Part shown: positions 62,480-64,000 of the stretch, piece by piece | Layout: each line of letters opens with the position of its first letter | Numbering within the stretch: the stretch's first letter is position 1 | Assembly (NCBI GenBank): GCA_900552555.1 | Contig: URZW01000006.1 | Location: forward strand, 21,365 to 85,364 | Origin: an uncultured Clostridium sp. | Lineage (GTDB): Bacteria; Bacillota; Clostridia; TANB77; CAG-508 | Direction of reading: 5' to 3' | DNA: 64,000 nt | Made by a program: the position numbers and the translations under genes | The notes under the pieces: model-generated | Told to the model about the DNA's origin: nothing | Database searches by the model: none | Seen by the model: the letters and a program-made list of their open reading frames with translations, nothing else

Positions 62480-62574
62480 CTATCTAATCTATTTCATTTT
62501 AGTGGATTTACCCCAACTATTGACATAGAGCCACAAAAAGTAAATTTGCTCAAAATCAGGTAATATCACTTGTA

Positions 62575-63162
62575 CTAAATACATTTAGAAAACAATTTGG
62601 AATCTTCACTAAGTCTATAATAGGATTTACTATCATTCGACTCAATCCACATCTCATCATTATTATCCATAATAACATTACCAAAAAAATAACAAGCTGG
62701 GTATTTATCGTAATAAATCGTTAATGAGGCGATATTTTTTTTGATTTTAATATGTGAATAGGGCTTTTTTGAAATAATTAAGTTAAACTCATCTATTACA
62801 TCAGCATCATTTATGTCTGGTCCACCTTCTTTATCGATAAAACTTATTGATAAAAATTCAATATCTTTATTGTTAGGAAAAGAAAATTCCTTACTATGAT
62901 ACAATAATTCATCATTTTCAATATAAATAAATTCATTATTTTTATCATAATTATAAAACCTTGCACTCAAATCATCATTATCATACGATATCAACTTACA
63001 ATAATAATCATTAGGATTCCTCATTTCCCAATTACGAGAAATACGCTCATATGTTCTACCATTATACTCTATATTATCCCTGTCCATTGAATTAATAATT
63101 GAATTACAACCACAACAAGTCAATAAAATAATAATTGATATAATAAAAGTTATTTTTCTCAA
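62575..63162 (-). CDS. putative lipoprotein, possible RHS-associated immunity protein
   Basis: 195 residues from a TTG at 63162, 7 nt after AAGGAGGA; an ATG within that stretch is out of frame. The N-terminus RKITFIISIIILLTCCGCNS is a lipoprotein signal with a Cys-rich lipobox. The mature part is beta-rich and acidic, with DFINKEGG-like and YYDKYPACYFFGN segments; no family recognised. It follows the RHS tip remnant on the same strand, where immunity genes of polymorphic toxins normally lie. That role is inference. Confidence 0.6.
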   Translation of the reverse strand: MRKITFIISIIILLTCCGCNSIINSMDRDNIEYNGRTYERISRNWEMRNPNDYYCKLISYDNDDLSARFYNYDKNNEFIYIENDELLYHSKEFSFPNNKDIEFLSISFIDKEGGPDINDADVIDEFNLIISKKPYSHIKIKKNIASLTIYYDKYPACYFFGNVIMDNNDEMWIESNDSKSYYRLSEDSKLFSKCI

Positions 63163-63175
63163 TATTTCATCCTCC

Positions 63176-63560
63176 TTATAACAGCAACCACACACCATAA
63201 CCAAAGCGCTTACAAATTTGTCGTTTTACCCATGGTATACGTTTAAATGCTGAAAAAGGATACCAAACAGCAGTAAACTGCCATTGTCTAGGATCGCCCT
63301 TATCAATATTAATAATTTTGCCTGACTCTCTCCAATTATATCCACTATTGAACAATTTAATTGTCATTCCGTTACGATACTTTAGTGGATTGCCTATTCC
63401 ATCATATGTTATTGTTTCTCCGTTATATGATGTTAGTTTATCTTTCCATGTTGTATCGTATCCGTATGTATTTGTTTTCTTTAATGCATTGGTTGATGAG
63501 TTATATACTTGTACCTTTTTATGTTACCTGCATAACTATAGAAAATTACATTTCCTTTTA
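63176..63560 (-). pseudogene. orphan RHS-repeat tip and toxin-region fragment
   Basis: On minus the translation gives RHS features: KVQVYNSSTNALKKTNTYGY, then SYNGETITYDGIGNPLKYRNG followed by a variable end NSGYNWRESGKI, WQFTAVWYPFSAFKRIPWVKRQ ending GVWLLL. At about 63,525 the upstream frame is broken (the piece GNVIFYSYAGNI joins only after a shift). The conserved core before a variable tail is typical of RHS/WapA toxins; a detached tip without the large core is a known orphan module. Non-functional alone. Confidence 0.7.
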
Positions 63561-63591
63561 ATGTAATAATTTAATAACATTTATTAAACAC

Positions 63592-63622
63592 AGCACCTAT
63601 AAGACAAACACTTATAGGTGCT
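63592..63622. terminator. hairpin downstream of 63692 gene
   Basis: Perfect 12-bp stem AGCACCTATAAG/CTTATAGGTGCT with 7-nt loop; no clear T tract on either strand. Confidence 0.5.
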
Positions 63623-63691
63623 AAGATATTATTAACAGTTATATTATTCTATAAAATATTTAATAGAATACAATTATTATAACCAAAAAAG

Positions 63692-64000
63692 TTACTTATC
63701 TATATCATAAACATATAAATTTGACTCCTTCATATCTTTAGAATTAAGATTAGTTGTACTATAAAAACAACACCACTCATCTTTATATTTAGGATCAGTA
63801 CTAATCGTAGAGAAAAAAGCATATTGCTTTTTTCCTTTTTTGTTCATAAATATACAATAATACAAATCCTCATCATCAATATGAATCTTTCTCAATTCGT
63901 CAATATCACATAAAAACATACTCTTAAAATAAGAAATCATGAACTGATGATCAACATCACTAATTCCCCTACTTACTAGTACACCATCATAAATTTCTTT
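63692..64000 (-). CDS. hypothetical protein, 5' end beyond window
   Basis: The frame is open to the window edge: 102 residues are visible, ending KESNLYVYDIDK. Internal ATG at 63940. The sequence (SRGISDVDHQFMISYF, DDEDLYYCIFMNKKGKKQYA) has beta strands and acidic patches and no membrane segment. No family recognised; its size and position next to an RHS tip are compatible with an immunity protein, without proof. Confidence 0.5.
   Translation of the reverse strand, partial: KEIYDGVLVSRGISDVDHQFMISYFKSMFLCDIDELRKIHIDDEDLYYCIFMNKKGKKQYAFFSTISTDPKYKDEWCCFYSTTNLNSKDMKESNLYVYDIDK

Overview
The window is strongly AT-rich. It carries Clostridia-type gene neighbourhoods: priA-def-fmt, Asp23/AmaP/DUF2273-nusB-xseA-xseB, rpsB-tsf and hrcA-grpE-dnaK-dnaJ. 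It also has sporulation genes (gpr, ytxC) and formate-tetrahydrofolate ligase. This fits an anaerobic, spore-forming, low-GC member of the Clostridia, probably an uncultured gut lineage. The species cannot be named from the sequence alone.

Layout. 1-6753 is the right part of an integrated mobilizable element. It holds a helix-turn-helix protein cut by the window edge, a DUF6076 protein, small cargo genes, an XRE regulator and a MobV-type relaxase (minus strand). Upstream of the relaxase is a possible oriT and a 650-bp gene-free tract packed with stem-loops, which is a candidate large structured RNA. The element ends at a 47-bp 3' fragment of a tRNA-Gln(CTG) gene (6707-6753), so the intact tRNA should lie left of the window. 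Right of it are a decayed AlbA_2/ATP-binding regulator gene and a pilin-leader protein with a LamG-like domain.

9.3-19.7 kb is a housekeeping run: replication restart, N-formylmethionine metabolism, envelope stress proteins, antitermination, exonuclease VII and C1 metabolism. 19.7-25.7 kb has a truncated regulator, a dead pilin-like gene, spore genes and a GH57 branching enzyme next to a Lys/Thr-rich DUF4912 protein. 25.9-28.5 kb encodes a secreted M60-type (mucin-directed family) metallopeptidase with a dockerin-like tail. 28.7-46.4 kb carries translation, RNA decay and chaperone genes, with a Fic/antitoxin pair inserted in the run. 47-58.4 kb has a third pilin-leader protein, split Alg14/Alg13 glycosyltransferases, ruvB and a surface-glycan locus with two broken genes. 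58.4-64 kb is queH followed by decaying accessory DNA: TasA/SipW/DUF5305 remnants, a broken acyltransferase, a truncated ATPase, and an orphan RHS tip with possible immunity proteins.

Intergenic regions are full of repeats. Three items stand out. (1) A modular three-hairpin element recurs upstream of priA, rnjA and dnaJ, with compensatory base changes in its stems and a partial copy before the asp23-like gene. (2) REP-like 31-bp units form inverted pairs, including two elements of exactly 134 bp and pairs inside the dnaK operon. (3) A 235-bp MITE has 57-bp inverted arms and a 6-bp target duplication. Functions are assigned from recognised motifs only. All database-dependent claims are marked as inference.
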